64,000 nucleotides of DNA from JAPPHA01 sp963664045 (GTDB taxonomy: Bacteria > Pseudomonadota > Alphaproteobacteria > Rhodobacterales > Rhodobacteraceae). The position numbers and the translations under genes are program-made. The stretch covers positions 248,001 to 312,000 of the forward strand of contig CAXXGT010000012.1 of assembly GCA_963664045.2 (NCBI GenBank), in the 5' to 3' direction. The stretch's first letter is position 1; each line of letters opens with the position of its first letter. Positions 33,391-42,782 of this stretch are shown piece by piece. Under the pieces are notes generated by a model that searched no databases, was not told the origin of the DNA, and saw only the letters and a list, made by a program, of their open reading frames with translations.

Positions 33391-34947
33391 TCAGGCCATC
33401 CACCAACGTTCGCTAATGCGTGACCCGTCGAGTTGCCACAGGTTTCCGAGGTCGGGACCATGAGTAACCCGAGTCGAGTTGGCGTCCACGTAATTCGCGT
33501 ACATCGGAACAATCGTTCCACCTTCGGCAGACATCAGTTCCTGCATTTCATGGTAGATTTCGCGGCGCCTGTCGGAATCAAGCTCGGCGCGCCCCTCGAA
33601 GAGCAACTGCTGGAACCGTTCGTTGTTCCAGTGGTTGTCATTCCACGGGACCCCAATTTCATAGGCCGTCGAGAACATCCAGTCCTCGGTGGCCCTGCCA
33701 CTCCAGTAACAGGCACACCATGGTTTTTTCAGCCAGACATTTGACCAGTAACCATCCGCCGCTTCCTGGATGACATTGATGTTGATCCCTGCGGCCTGTG
33801 CAGACGCCTGGTAGAGTTGTGCGGCATCCACGGCACCGACAAAGGCGGCGTCCGACGCAGACAAGTCGATCGACAGCGAATCCATCCCGGCTTCCTTGAG
33901 ATGGAAATTCGCCTTGTCCGGATCGTACTCAAGCTGTTCGAGTTCGGCATGATAGTACTGGTTTGCGGGCCCGATCGGGTGATCATTGCCTACCTTGCCA
34001 TGTCCGAGCAGGATCTTGTCGACCAATTCCTGGCGGTTGACGGCATGCTTGATCGCCTTGCGGACGTTGATGTCGTCGAAAGGAGCGACATTGGTCAGCA
34101 TCGGGAAGGTGAAGTGCTGGTTGCCGGTAACTTCGAAGATCTCGATGTTCGGATTGGCTCTCAGCAACGGCTCGATCTTGAAGTCCACGCGGTTCACGAC
34201 ATCAACCTGTCCGGTCGACAGCGCGTTCATCCGGGCCGATGCGTCGTTGATGGCGATGGACTCGATGCTGTCGAACCATCCCGCAGTTCCGTCCTTGTAA
34301 TGGCTGTCAACCCTGACACCAACAAAGCGCACGCCGGGATCGAAGCTCTCGACTCGATACAGGCCGGTTCCGATACCGTTGGCAATCGCTTCCTCAATCA
34401 TTCCGGCCGGGTACATCAGGATATGGTAGTCGGACATGAGATACGGGAAGTCGGCATTACCCGACTGGAGCGTCAGTTGAATCTGGTGATCCGTCAGCTT
34501 TTTCATCTCGACGATCGGTGAAACGATCGGCTTGGCCGCCGATTTCGCGCCTTCGGCCGTATGCATCTGGAGAGACGCGAGCACATCATCGGCACCGAAA
34601 GGCTTCCCGTTGTGGAACGTCACGCCCTTTCGAAGGTTGAACGTCCAGACTTTTGCATCAGGCGTAGATTCCCAGCTTTCCGCCAGTTCACCGACAAGTT
34701 CGCCGTTGGCTGTCACTTCCGTCAGGCAGTCGAACACGCAACCATGCCCATGAACGATCATGAAGCTGTCCGAATGGGTTCGACCGTCCCAACTGTCAGA
34801 CGTGTTCGCGCCGGCCACTCCCATGCGCAGGTCGCCTCCACGAGAGGCGCTCGCCACGGCTCCCGTCGACAGGGGGGTCAGCGCCGTGGCGGCTACTGTT
34901 GCCGCACCCGTTTTCAGAACGTTGCGGCGGTTCAGGTGTGTCATCAT
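33391..34947 (-). CDS. Peptide/nickel-type ABC transporter substrate-binding protein (Tat-exported)
   Basis: This is a 518-residue family-5 solute-binding protein. The N-terminus has a twin-arginine signal (NRRNVLKTGAATVAATALTPLSTG), so it is exported folded. The mature part has LAESWESTPDAKVWTFNLRKGVTFHNGKPFGADDV, the classical DppA/OppA segment, and later NVRKAIKHAVNRQELVDKILLG. An ATG pair at 34947/34944 follows GGAG. It is the last gene of a dppB-dppC-dppDF-like operon and ends in a strong terminator. Ligand probably peptides; opines or other small amides are possible. Confidence 0.93.
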   Translation of the reverse strand: MMTHLNRRNVLKTGAATVAATALTPLSTGAVASASRGGDLRMGVAGANTSDSWDGRTHSDSFMIVHGHGCVFDCLTEVTANGELVGELAESWESTPDAKVWTFNLRKGVTFHNGKPFGADDVLASLQMHTAEGAKSAAKPIVSPIVEMKKLTDHQIQLTLQSGNADFPYLMSDYHILMYPAGMIEEAIANGIGTGLYRVESFDPGVRFVGVRVDSHYKDGTAGWFDSIESIAINDASARMNALSTGQVDVVNRVDFKIEPLLRANPNIEIFEVTGNQHFTFPMLTNVAPFDDINVRKAIKHAVNRQELVDKILLGHGKVGNDHPIGPANQYYHAELEQLEYDPDKANFHLKEAGMDSLSIDLSASDAAFVGAVDAAQLYQASAQAAGININVIQEAADGYWSNVWLKKPWCACYWSGRATEDWMFSTAYEIGVPWNDNHWNNERFQQLLFEGRAELDSDRRREIYHEMQELMSAEGGTIVPMYANYVDANSTRVTHGPDLGNLWQLDGSRISERWWMA

Positions 34948-35040
34948 GTCGATCTCCAGTTCTGTTTCATCTCACGTTCCCGGCGCGACGGGTATCGCCA
35001 CAGGACCACCCCTGAACATTACGTATCTATGGTCGAATGA

Positions 35041-36696
35041 TCAAGATATTCGCGCCGCGGCGGCATCGCCTATGTTGTCGACGCCACGGGCCTTGAGAAG
35101 ACCGGTAAGCCAGTCCGGGTTCATCTCGGGAACCGAACTGAGCAGCAAGTCGGTGTAGGGGTGATGGGGAGGCGTGAACATCTCCTCCTTGGGGCCTGCC
35201 TCGACCACGTTCCCGTCCTTCATGACCACGACGGAATCGGCAATTGCACGGACGGTTGCAAGATCATGCGTGATGAACATGTAGGCGAGATTCAGGCTGT
35301 CCTGCAGGCTGGCGAGAAGCTTGAGAATTCCTTCCGCAACCAGCTGGTCGAGGGCCGACGTGACTTCGTCGCAGATGATGAATCTTGGCTCGGCCGCCAG
35401 GGCCCGCGCGATTCCAATCCGCTGTTTCTGGCCGCCGGACAATTCGGAGGGCAATCGGTCAATGTAAAGGTCTGGCTCCATTTCGATCTGTTCAAGCAGC
35501 TGCTCGACCCGTTTGCGTTTTTCGGACCCCCTCAGACCAATGTAGAATTCCACCGGCCGGCCGATGATTTCCGAAATCCGCTTGCGGGGATTCAACGCCG
35601 TGTCCGCCATCTGGTAGATCATTTGCGCCTGGCGAAGCTGATCCTTGCTGCGCTTGCGATAATCGCTGGCCAGTGGGTTGCCTTCGAACTCGATCGTCCC
35701 GTTGATGGGCGGCAGCAGGCCGGTAATGCAACGCGCCGCCGTCGATTTGCCCGATCCGGATTCACCGACGACGGCGACCGTCCGGCCGGCGTGGATCTCG
35801 AAGCTGACATCATGCAAGACCGGAACCGTGCCGTAGGATGCGGTGACGTTCCTGACGGCGACGACGGGGACCTCGTCCCTGGCGGCAGCAGGCTTCTGTT
35901 CACGTCGAAAGCTCCGGACTGCCCACAGCGACTTGGTGTAGTTATCCTTGGGGTCGTCGAGCATGACGCGCGTTGTCGCTTCTTCGACTTCGTCCCCTTT
36001 CAGCAGGACCTTGATCCGGTCAGCCATCTGGGCCACGACGGCAAGATCATGAGTAATGTATATCGCCGCCGTGTCGAACTGATCCACGATATCCCTGATT
36101 GCGGCGAGTACTTCGATCTGGGTCGTCACGTCGAGGGCGGTGGTCGGCTCGTCGAAAATGATCAGGTCCGGACGGCAGGACATTGCCATCGCCGTCATCG
36201 CGCGCTGCAACTGGCCGCCCGAGACCTGGTGAGGATACCGGAACCCGATTTCCGCCGGATTGGGTAGTCGCAGGCGTTCGTAAAGCTCGATCGCATCGGA
36301 CTGGGATTGCGCTGACGAGAAGACCCTGTGCTGAACCGGTGCCTCCGTATGCTGGTCGATGATCCGGTGTGCCGGGTTGAAACTCGCTGCTGCCGATTGC
36401 GCCACATAGGCGATTCTGCGTCCGAGCAGCGATCGTTTGGTCGCGGCATCGGCATTGATCAGGTCGATCCCGTCAAACGCGACACTTCCGCCGGAAATCC
36501 TGCAGCCGTCACGCGTAAATCCCATCGCGGCGAGCCCGATCGTGGACTTTCCGGCTCCGGACTCCCCGATCAGTCCCAGCACTTCGCCTGCCTTGAGGTC
36601 AAGGTCGACGCCATTGACGATCTGGATCCAGGTTTCGTCCGATTTGCCTTCGATCTTAAGGTCCCGGATTCGGACAAGCGGGGTCGGCTCTGCCAT
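35041..36696 (-). CDS. Peptide ABC transporter ATP-binding protein, two fused ATPase domains (DppD-DppF type)
   Basis: Two complete ABC ATPases are fused in 551 residues. The first has Walker A GESGAGKSTIG, signature VSGGQLQRAMTA and Walker B LIIFDEPTTALD. The second has GESGSGKSTAARC, LSGGQKQRIGIA and FIICDEVTSALD. The start at 36696 follows AAGGA and lies 5 bp from the permease stop; the open frame upstream (to 36744) is not supported. It energises import by the two permeases upstream in the operon. Confidence 0.94.
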   Translation of the reverse strand: MAEPTPLVRIRDLKIEGKSDETWIQIVNGVDLDLKAGEVLGLIGESGAGKSTIGLAAMGFTRDGCRISGGSVAFDGIDLINADAATKRSLLGRRIAYVAQSAAASFNPAHRIIDQHTEAPVQHRVFSSAQSQSDAIELYERLRLPNPAEIGFRYPHQVSGGQLQRAMTAMAMSCRPDLIIFDEPTTALDVTTQIEVLAAIRDIVDQFDTAAIYITHDLAVVAQMADRIKVLLKGDEVEEATTRVMLDDPKDNYTKSLWAVRSFRREQKPAAARDEVPVVAVRNVTASYGTVPVLHDVSFEIHAGRTVAVVGESGSGKSTAARCITGLLPPINGTIEFEGNPLASDYRKRSKDQLRQAQMIYQMADTALNPRKRISEIIGRPVEFYIGLRGSEKRKRVEQLLEQIEMEPDLYIDRLPSELSGGQKQRIGIARALAAEPRFIICDEVTSALDQLVAEGILKLLASLQDSLNLAYMFITHDLATVRAIADSVVVMKDGNVVEAGPKEEMFTPPHHPYTDLLLSSVPEMNPDWLTGLLKARGVDNIGDAAAARIS

Positions 36697-36700
36697 GATG

Positions 36701-37885
36701 TTATTCCTTGAGGCCCGAACTCTTGTGCAGCATCCAGTCCACAACGAAATTCACTGCGACCGTCAGAAGAGCAATCGCGCCTGCGGCCATGAGCGGCAAG
36801 GCTGCCGTGAGCGGGCTGAACGCCGCGAAATTGATGAATTGGGACAGGTCGCGAACCATCGTTCCCCAGTCCGCCAATGGCGGCTGAATCCCGATGCCAA
36901 GGAAAGACAGGGCGGCAATGGTCAGGAAGACAAAACAGAACCGCAACCCGAATTCAGCGAGCAACGGGGCGGTCGCGTTCGGAAGAATCTCCCTGAAGAT
37001 CAGGTACGTCAGGTTTTCACCCCTGATCCGGGCGGCCTCGATGTAATCCATGACTACGATGTTGAGTCCGACGGCGCGCGCCAGGCGATAGACCCGGGTA
37101 CTGTCCAGAAAGGCAATGATGACAACCATGTAAACCATGATCAGTGCCTTGTCGGACCCGGCCCAGGCCGTTGCGATAGTCATCAGCAGCAAGGCGAAGA
37201 TCAGCTGCGGAATGGCCATGAGCGCATCAACGATTCTGGATGTGATCTGATCGACCCATCCGCCGAGAGCCGCAGCCAGGAAACCGAAGGTCGCGCCGAT
37301 CAGGAAGGCAAGGCAGGTGGTCACGAACGCAATCCCGACCGTGTTTTGGGCGCCGTAAATCAGGCGGGACAGGAGGTCCCGGCCGAGTTGGTCTGTCCCG
37401 AGGAGAAAATTCGGGTTGCCGCCAAGCTCGGGATTGCCGCCCGGCAGAACATTGATCGAATCAAAGACTTCCGCCTGACCGTAGGGAGCAATCAGGTCGG
37501 CAAAGATGGCAAGAACGGCATAGACCAGAATGGTCAGGATGCCGAATGCGGCCGTAATGGGCATATCGCGAAAGATCTTCCTGGACATTTCCGTCCCGGC
37601 ATGGCGGCCAAGGAGGCGAAAAAGGAATCCCGATATCGAGAAAAAGATCAGTCCGTTCACGGCCCATATGAAAAACGTGACGTCCCTGAAAAAATAGAGA
37701 ATGACTGACCAGTACAGTGCAACGAAGGCCAGCACGAAACCGAACGCGACCATGTAGTTCATGTCGCGGAAGTAAACGTACAACGCTTCCCGTTTCCACG
37801 GGACCCGCTGGCCGGCGAAGCGAAACACCCATGCCGCGATAAACATTGCAACCAGCCAGACCAGCAACTGCGCCAAGAATGTCAT
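36701..37885 (-). CDS. Peptide ABC transporter permease (DppC type)
   Basis: This 394-residue permease has the DppC/OppC layout but a longer N-terminal membrane part than usual, with several extra hydrophobic segments before residue 120. The family segment LLGTDQLGRDLLSRLIYGAQNTVGIA is followed by the EAA-type coupling loop (YIEAARIRGENLTYLIFREILPNATAPL). The start at 37885 follows GAGGA; the frame continues upstream into dppB without a better signal. It works with the DppB-type permease 10 bp upstream. Confidence 0.93.
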   Translation of the reverse strand: MTFLAQLLVWLVAMFIAAWVFRFAGQRVPWKREALYVYFRDMNYMVAFGFVLAFVALYWSVILYFFRDVTFFIWAVNGLIFFSISGFLFRLLGRHAGTEMSRKIFRDMPITAAFGILTILVYAVLAIFADLIAPYGQAEVFDSINVLPGGNPELGGNPNFLLGTDQLGRDLLSRLIYGAQNTVGIAFVTTCLAFLIGATFGFLAAALGGWVDQITSRIVDALMAIPQLIFALLLMTIATAWAGSDKALIMVYMVVIIAFLDSTRVYRLARAVGLNIVVMDYIEAARIRGENLTYLIFREILPNATAPLLAEFGLRFCFVFLTIAALSFLGIGIQPPLADWGTMVRDLSQFINFAAFSPLTAALPLMAAGAIALLTVAVNFVVDWMLHKSSGLKE

Positions 37886-37895
37886 GGACCGGTCC

Positions 37896-38897
37896 TCATT
37901 TCGGGTGGCGGAGGCGTGGATTCGATATGATAGACAGGACATCCGCCAGCAAATTGAGGAGAATATAGGCTGACGCGAAGATCAGGCAGCATGCCTGAAC
38001 GACCGGGATGTCCCGGATCTTGACACTGTCAACGAACAGCTGGCCGATCCCCGGGTAGACAAAGACAACTTCGACAACCACAACTCCTGTCACCAGGTAA
38101 GCAAGGTTGAGCGCAATCACGTTGATGATCGGCGCCAGCGCGTTGGGCAGCGCGTGCACCACGATAACCCGAAAAGGGTTGATCCCCTTGAGTCTCGCCA
38201 TTTCGATGTAGGGAGACGCGAGCAGGTTGATGATTGCCGCCCGTGTCATCCGCATCATGTGCGCAGTCACGACGAGCGTCAGCGTCAGGGCCGGAAGCAT
38301 GGTCCTCTCGAGACGATCACCGAAAGACATGTCCGCGTAGATGTTGGACAGGGACGGGAAGACCGGGGTCAGGACTGCCAGGAAAAGGATGAGGATGTAG
38401 GCGAGAAAGAATTCCGGCGATGAAATCGATGACAGCGTACCGATATTGACTGCCCTGTCGTAGGCCGAATTCCTGAACAGGGCGGCGAGGATTCCGAGGA
38501 TTAGTGACAGGGGCACTGAAATGATGGCCGCAACCATGGCCAGGAACAGGGTGTTCTTGAATCGCGGTTCCAGTTGCGCGGCAACAGAACCTATACCGCC
38601 CTTTCCGGCTGCTTCGCCTGCAAACGCGTTAAAGTTCGCCTGGGCGAAACTCGTGCCGAAATCCCCTGTCAGAACGCCGGACAGCCAGTCGAAATACCGG
38701 ACAACGGCAGGTTTGTTGAGGCCAAGGTCTTCCCGGATCGAGGCGACCGCCTCCGGTGTTGCACCCTGTCCAAGGATGGCTTCGGCAAAGTCCCCCGGCA
38801 GGAGATTGACGGAAAGAAAGATCAGCACCGAAACGGCAAAGAGGGTAACGACACCCAAACCCAGTCGCTGTAGAACGATGACTGCGAGCGACTTCAT
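37896..38897 (-). CDS. Peptide ABC transporter permease (DppB type)
   Basis: This 333-residue permease starts with the DppB/OppB membrane anchor (LAVIVLQRLGLGVVTLFAVSVLIFLSVNLLPGDF). The coupling-loop motif YIEMARLKGINPFRVIVVHALPNALAPIINV is present, as is VVVVEVVFVYPGIGQLFVDSV near the end. It is the first gene of the transporter operon. The proline iminopeptidase gene lies 98 bp upstream on the same strand, so transport and hydrolysis of peptides may be coordinated. Confidence 0.94.
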   Translation of the reverse strand: MKSLAVIVLQRLGLGVVTLFAVSVLIFLSVNLLPGDFAEAILGQGATPEAVASIREDLGLNKPAVVRYFDWLSGVLTGDFGTSFAQANFNAFAGEAAGKGGIGSVAAQLEPRFKNTLFLAMVAAIISVPLSLILGILAALFRNSAYDRAVNIGTLSSISSPEFFLAYILILFLAVLTPVFPSLSNIYADMSFGDRLERTMLPALTLTLVVTAHMMRMTRAAIINLLASPYIEMARLKGINPFRVIVVHALPNALAPIINVIALNLAYLVTGVVVVEVVFVYPGIGQLFVDSVKIRDIPVVQACCLIFASAYILLNLLADVLSIISNPRLRHPK

Positions 38898-38995
38898 AAA
38901 TCAGTTCCCAACATGGTTCGGTCAATACCGCCTTCTGAGTGGATTAACAAATACTGTTATGTCCGCACGCAGCAGGTCGCCAGCCGTCATGATCG

Positions 38996-39982
38996 TCACC
39001 GTTCAGCAGCCTGTGCGATCATGTCCATCGTGTGCAGCAATCGCGACGCAATCCCGGGTTCGGTTATCGAATGACCGGCGTCCTGAACCACGAAGAGCTT
39101 TGAGCGGGGCCACGCAGCGTGCAGCGTGAAGGCCGCCGAGGGCGGGCAGATCATGTCATAGCGACCTTGAACGATCGTTCCGGGAATGTGCTGAATCGCC
39201 GTCATGTTCCCGAGAATCTGGTCATCGCTCTCGAGAAATCCCTTGTGCGTGAAGTAGTGGTTTTCAAGCCGGGCAAAGGCGAGGGCGTAGTTGGCCGGCA
39301 CTGACGCCGACTCGTCGGCTGCTCCCATTGACGCGAGGGCGTTTTCCCAACCTGTCCAGGCTGCCGCGTATTTCGCCTGTATCTCCGGGTCGGGGCCGAA
39401 AAGGCCCCGATGGAATCCGGCGATCACGTCGTTCCGCTCGCTCTCCGGGAGAGCTTCGACGAATCGTTGCCACTGGTCGGGAAAAAAGGTCGCAGCGCCG
39501 CCTCCATAGAACCATTCGAGTTCCTGGCGGGTGAACAGGAATGGTCCTCTCAGCACCAGTTGCCGTACCCGGTCGGGGTGTTTCTGGGCATAGAGGATTC
39601 CAAGCGTCGCGCCCCAGGAGCCGCCAAACACGATCCAGACGGCGACCCCGAGAAGGGACCGGATTGTCTCGATGTCCTCGATAAGGTGCCAGGTCGTGTT
39701 GTTCTCAACCGAGGCATGGGGCAGGGACTTGCCGCATCCGCGCTGGTCAAAAAGCGTCACGTGAAAGATCCGGGGATCGAAGAATCTTCGGATGTTCGGG
39801 TGAATCCCCCCTCCCGGACCGCCATGCAGGACCACGACCGGAATTCCGCCGGGGGATCCGTATTGCTCGACATAGATTCGATGTCCGCCGGAAACCTCGA
39901 CCATGCGGCAATCGAATGGATGGCCCGGTGGGTAGAGCCGTGTCGGAACGGAGCGATGGTCCAAGTGTTCGGCGCGATGCAT
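38996..39982 (-). CDS. pip: Proline iminopeptidase (S33 family)
   Basis: This 328-residue alpha/beta hydrolase releases N-terminal proline from peptides. Oxyanion loop VVVLHGGPGGG and the family marker FDQRGCGKSLPHAS are followed by the nucleophile elbow FGGSWGATLGILYA. The charge-relay acid (IVQGRYDMICP) and His (VQDAGHSITEPG) are intact. It is on the same strand and directly upstream of the peptide ABC operon. It diverges from ubiG with about 100 bp between them. Confidence 0.95.
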   Translation of the reverse strand: MHRAEHLDHRSVPTRLYPPGHPFDCRMVEVSGGHRIYVEQYGSPGGIPVVVLHGGPGGGIHPNIRRFFDPRIFHVTLFDQRGCGKSLPHASVENNTTWHLIEDIETIRSLLGVAVWIVFGGSWGATLGILYAQKHPDRVRQLVLRGPFLFTRQELEWFYGGGAATFFPDQWQRFVEALPESERNDVIAGFHRGLFGPDPEIQAKYAAAWTGWENALASMGAADESASVPANYALAFARLENHYFTHKGFLESDDQILGNMTAIQHIPGTIVQGRYDMICPPSAAFTLHAAWPRSKLFVVQDAGHSITEPGIASRLLHTMDMIAQAAER

Positions 39983-40084
39983 GTTCGACTTGTTGTCCTG
40001 AGCCCGCGTTCGCTAAGATGTCTTCGGGTGCAAATTTCCCTGATGCAGCAATGCACGTATTCGTGGCGGGATGGAAGTGCAAGA

Positions 40085-40831
40085 ATGACGAGGCCCGGAA
40101 GTTCCGCTGATCCGCAGGAAGTCGCGAAATTCGAGGCCATGGCCTCAGAGTGGTGGTCTGCCGACGGAAAGTTCCGTCCCCTTCACATGTTGAACCCATG
40201 TCGGCTGGATTACATTCTCGGCCAGGTTTGCGCCGAGTTCCAGCGTGACCGGCGCGATGCGAAGCCGTTTCGGGATCTGAAACTCGTTGACATCGGCTGT
40301 GGCGGGGGGTTGATCTGCGAGCCCATGGCCCGCCTGGGCGCCGATGTGACGGGTGTTGATGCGTCCGAGGCAAGTATCGGTGCGGCGAAAGCGCATGCGG
40401 AACAATCGGGACTCGACATCCGGTACCTGTGTTCGACGGCGGAATCGCTTGTCGAACGCGGCGAGAGCTTTGACATCGTTCTCGCCATGGAGGTCATTGA
40501 ACATGTTCCGGACCCGGGCGCCTTTGTCGATGCGTGCGCCGCACTCCTGAACCCCGGAGGGCTGATGATCTGTTCGACGATCAACCGGACGGCCCGGAGT
40601 TTCGTCATGGCGATCGTCGGTGCGGAATACGTGCTTCGGTGGCTTCCGCGAGGCACGCATGACTGGCGCCGGTTCCTGGCGCCAGCGGAGCTCGACATAC
40701 TGATGGTTGCAGCCGGGTTGGAGCCGTTGGATTGCAAGGGCCTTGTCTTCAGCCCGATCTCGAGGTCCTGGTCCATCTCGTTTCGGGACACGAGCGTGAA
40801 TTACGTTTCGGCCTGCGTTCGGCTTCAATAG
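40085..40831 (+). CDS. ubiG: Ubiquinone biosynthesis O-methyltransferase UbiG
   Basis: UbiG performs both O-methylations of ubiquinone synthesis. Markers are FEAMASEWWSADGKFRPLHMLNPCRLDYI at the N-terminus and the SAM motif LVDIGCGGGLICEPMARLGADVTGVDAS. Further on are AMEVIEHVPDPGAFVDAC and STINRTARSFVMAIVGAEYVLRWLPRGTHDWRRF, and the chain ends with SVNY. I chose the ATG at 40085, which gives 248 residues, the normal length. In related genomes an aspartokinase gene often lies next to ubiG; here a decayed DUF4338 gene follows. Confidence 0.95.
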   Translation: MTRPGSSADPQEVAKFEAMASEWWSADGKFRPLHMLNPCRLDYILGQVCAEFQRDRRDAKPFRDLKLVDIGCGGGLICEPMARLGADVTGVDASEASIGAAKAHAEQSGLDIRYLCSTAESLVERGESFDIVLAMEVIEHVPDPGAFVDACAALLNPGGLMICSTINRTARSFVMAIVGAEYVLRWLPRGTHDWRRFLAPAELDILMVAAGLEPLDCKGLVFSPISRSWSISFRDTSVNYVSACVRLQ

Positions 40832-41124
40832 GTTTTTGAGACGACAGTTCGGCCACATCGGCGGTGCAAGCCGAAACTGGTCCGCATTTCCTTCGAGAAT
40901 GTGTCGGTGAGGTCAAACACGGAGATTTCCGTGGGTTGGCTGTGGCAATGCCAGCGCACCGTGCCCGGCGAGCGCCAGTTCGACGCCCCGTAGCAGGTTC
41001 CGGAGACATGCGAGATGTCAACAAGGGTTTCCGCCGGAAGAACCGGATACCCGAGCGCCGCCAGCGTGTCCCCGGACAGACGACGAAAGCTCAGACCCAG
41101 CACCCGCGAGACCAGGTCGGGGTA
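40825..41124 (-). pseudogene. DUF4338 (DruA-like) C-terminal fragment
   Basis: On the minus strand the frame reads LVSRVLGLSFRRLSGDTLAALGYPV, then LPAETLVDISHVSGTCYGASNW and, after a gap, EISVFDLTDTFSKEM. This follows the C-terminal half of DUF4338, the DruA protein of type I Druantia defence and its transposon-borne relatives (family form ETFVD...GTCYRAANW, then K.I.VYPL...F). Family members are near 300-400 residues; only about 95 remain. Upstream the match fades into stops. Whether it came from a defence island or an insertion sequence cannot be said. Confidence 0.6.
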
Positions 41125-41290
41125 TCAACACACTTCGTGCAAAAAATGAACGTCAAGGACCCGGCGCAATGCCTCTTGTCCGGATGAAGTGACAGAGTGA
41201 TTGCCCGGTGATTTTCAATCGATCTGTCATTATAGGGTGCAACCGGAACGACAAGCGAACCCGGGGGCAGTGCGTCGTGGAAAGGCGTGG

Positions 41291-41908
41291 TCAACGGAGT
41301 GGGATGGCCGACGCGCCCTTCGATTTCTGGTAGACTTCAGAGAGAGCCCTGTAGAGTTTGTCAAGTCGCGCCGCCTGCTCGATCAGGGGCCGGCGCTCGG
41401 AATCGTCGAGACAATCGATTTCATCCCTGATGCTCCAGCATGACCAATAAGCATTCCTTCGGTTGTACTGACCTTCTTCCAGGCGGAAGACTTCACCGAG
41501 GATCCTCAGATCATGCGGTATCGCAAAGCTGTCGCGGCTGTTCTCATGGCTGAAGAGATAAAAGAAGTTGTCAAAGCCGGCCCATGTGATCGCAGAGAGG
41601 CACAACGAACAAGGCTCGTGCGTCGACAGAAAGACCAGTTCATCCGTCCCGGGACGCTCCTCCAACTCGTAAAAGCTCTTGAGGCACTGGATTTCGCCGT
41701 GCCAGAGAGGATTGGCAATCTCGTTGTTCGTGTCCGCCAGGACGAGGCCCAGGTCCGTTTTCCTCAGAAGTGCGGCGCCGAAAACCTTGTTGCCGGCGGC
41801 AACACCACGCGTCGTCAGCGGCAAGATATCGGTTTCGATCGTCTCAAGGAGTCTGGAAAGAAAGTGAGCCCGGTCTCCGGGAAGTTTGAAAGATCCGCTT
41901 TCAGTCAT
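41291..41908 (-). CDS. Zinc-dependent nucleoside/cytidine-type deaminase
   Basis: This 205-residue protein has the deaminase signature. The first zinc ligand with the catalytic Glu is in LWHGEIQCLKSFYEL; the two Cys ligands are in THEPCSLCLSAITWAG. It is longer at the C-terminus than TadA or CDA, with an extra helical region (residues about 125-205). The annotated start MTESGSF is one of two; the frame is also open 13 codons further upstream (41947). Substrate unknown. It stands alone between the DUF4338 remnant and a degenerate stretch. Confidence 0.82.
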   Translation of the reverse strand: MTESGSFKLPGDRAHFLSRLLETIETDILPLTTRGVAAGNKVFGAALLRKTDLGLVLADTNNEIANPLWHGEIQCLKSFYELEERPGTDELVFLSTHEPCSLCLSAITWAGFDNFFYLFSHENSRDSFAIPHDLRILGEVFRLEEGQYNRRNAYWSCWSIRDEIDCLDDSERRPLIEQAARLDKLYRALSEVYQKSKGASAIPLR

Positions 41909-41947
41909 TCGGGGTTCGTCCCTGGTCGCAGACGACTCTCGCGACAA

Positions 41948-42782
41948 AGAGGATTCGAGGCACGACCACCTCCCGGGTTTCCAAGCGGAGCCTCACATTG
42001 CATTTTACATCTTCCTTGCTGTCGGCCGAGCGGGCGTAGATTCCCTGCCCCGACGTGTGAGCGATGGCCATACCGCGCGGAAGGGTCCAACTCATCGCCA
42101 TGCGACCGGCCTGGCGTCCCTCGCGGCCGAGGACCGTCTACTGGCCATCCGCATACAGCACCGACAACGGGTCCTCGGGCGATAACGCTGCGGCAGTCGT
42201 TTTGCGCCGTTCGCCAACCAGCGAACGACAGGACAACACCCTTCATGGTGCACTTGGCGATCCGGATGTCAAACCGCCGGACGGGGATGGCCTGGCGCAG
42301 AACCTCGCGCGCCAGTACCGACGGGTCGTTCCCGGGTGAAGCGGCGGATGAGGTGCACCGTCGCGCCCTTCCACGCGCAGATATCCTGATCACAGTCTCC
42401 CTCGCGACCAGGTCCAGTCTCGCGTCGTCCCCGGCATCTGCTCCTCGAACACCGAAAAATCCTCGGGTTCTGCTCGTACCAGGCAGTCCGTACGACAATC
42501 TGGATGCCAGTCCCGATGGCGACGGCCGTTGCCGCTACTGCCAGGTTCGGTTGGTCCCTCTTCGGCCGACCCTGGCGCCTCCGGCGTCCGGATCCTGTCG
42601 TCCCAACAATCTGGAAGTCTCGGTCAGGTCTGTCAGGGATAGAACCGGCTCCCTTCAGGTCCGATGCATTCCCCGACAAGCTGCACAGATTACGGACAAG
42701 AACCGGATTTCGATCGCATGTCGGTCTCAGCTGCAGCGGGTCGTCGTTCCATGACATGAATCCGGTTGGAAGGGTTCTCTGT
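41948..42782. other. 835-bp stretch of degenerate, unassigned sequence
   Basis: Between the deaminase and the FAD oxidoreductase both strands contain only short overlapping frames. On the minus strand some pieces look protein-like (for example RLRLETREVVVPRILFVARVV near 41960-42020, and VARETVIRISARGRARR near 42370), but they sit in different frames with stops between. I read this as a decayed gene of the minus strand that I cannot name. No inverted repeats or RNA features are evident. Confidence 0.4.

Noticed and set aside
34561..36267. Long plus-strand frames opposite the peptide ABC genes
   Set aside because: They are antisense shadows; the minus-strand proteins have complete ABC and binding-protein motifs.
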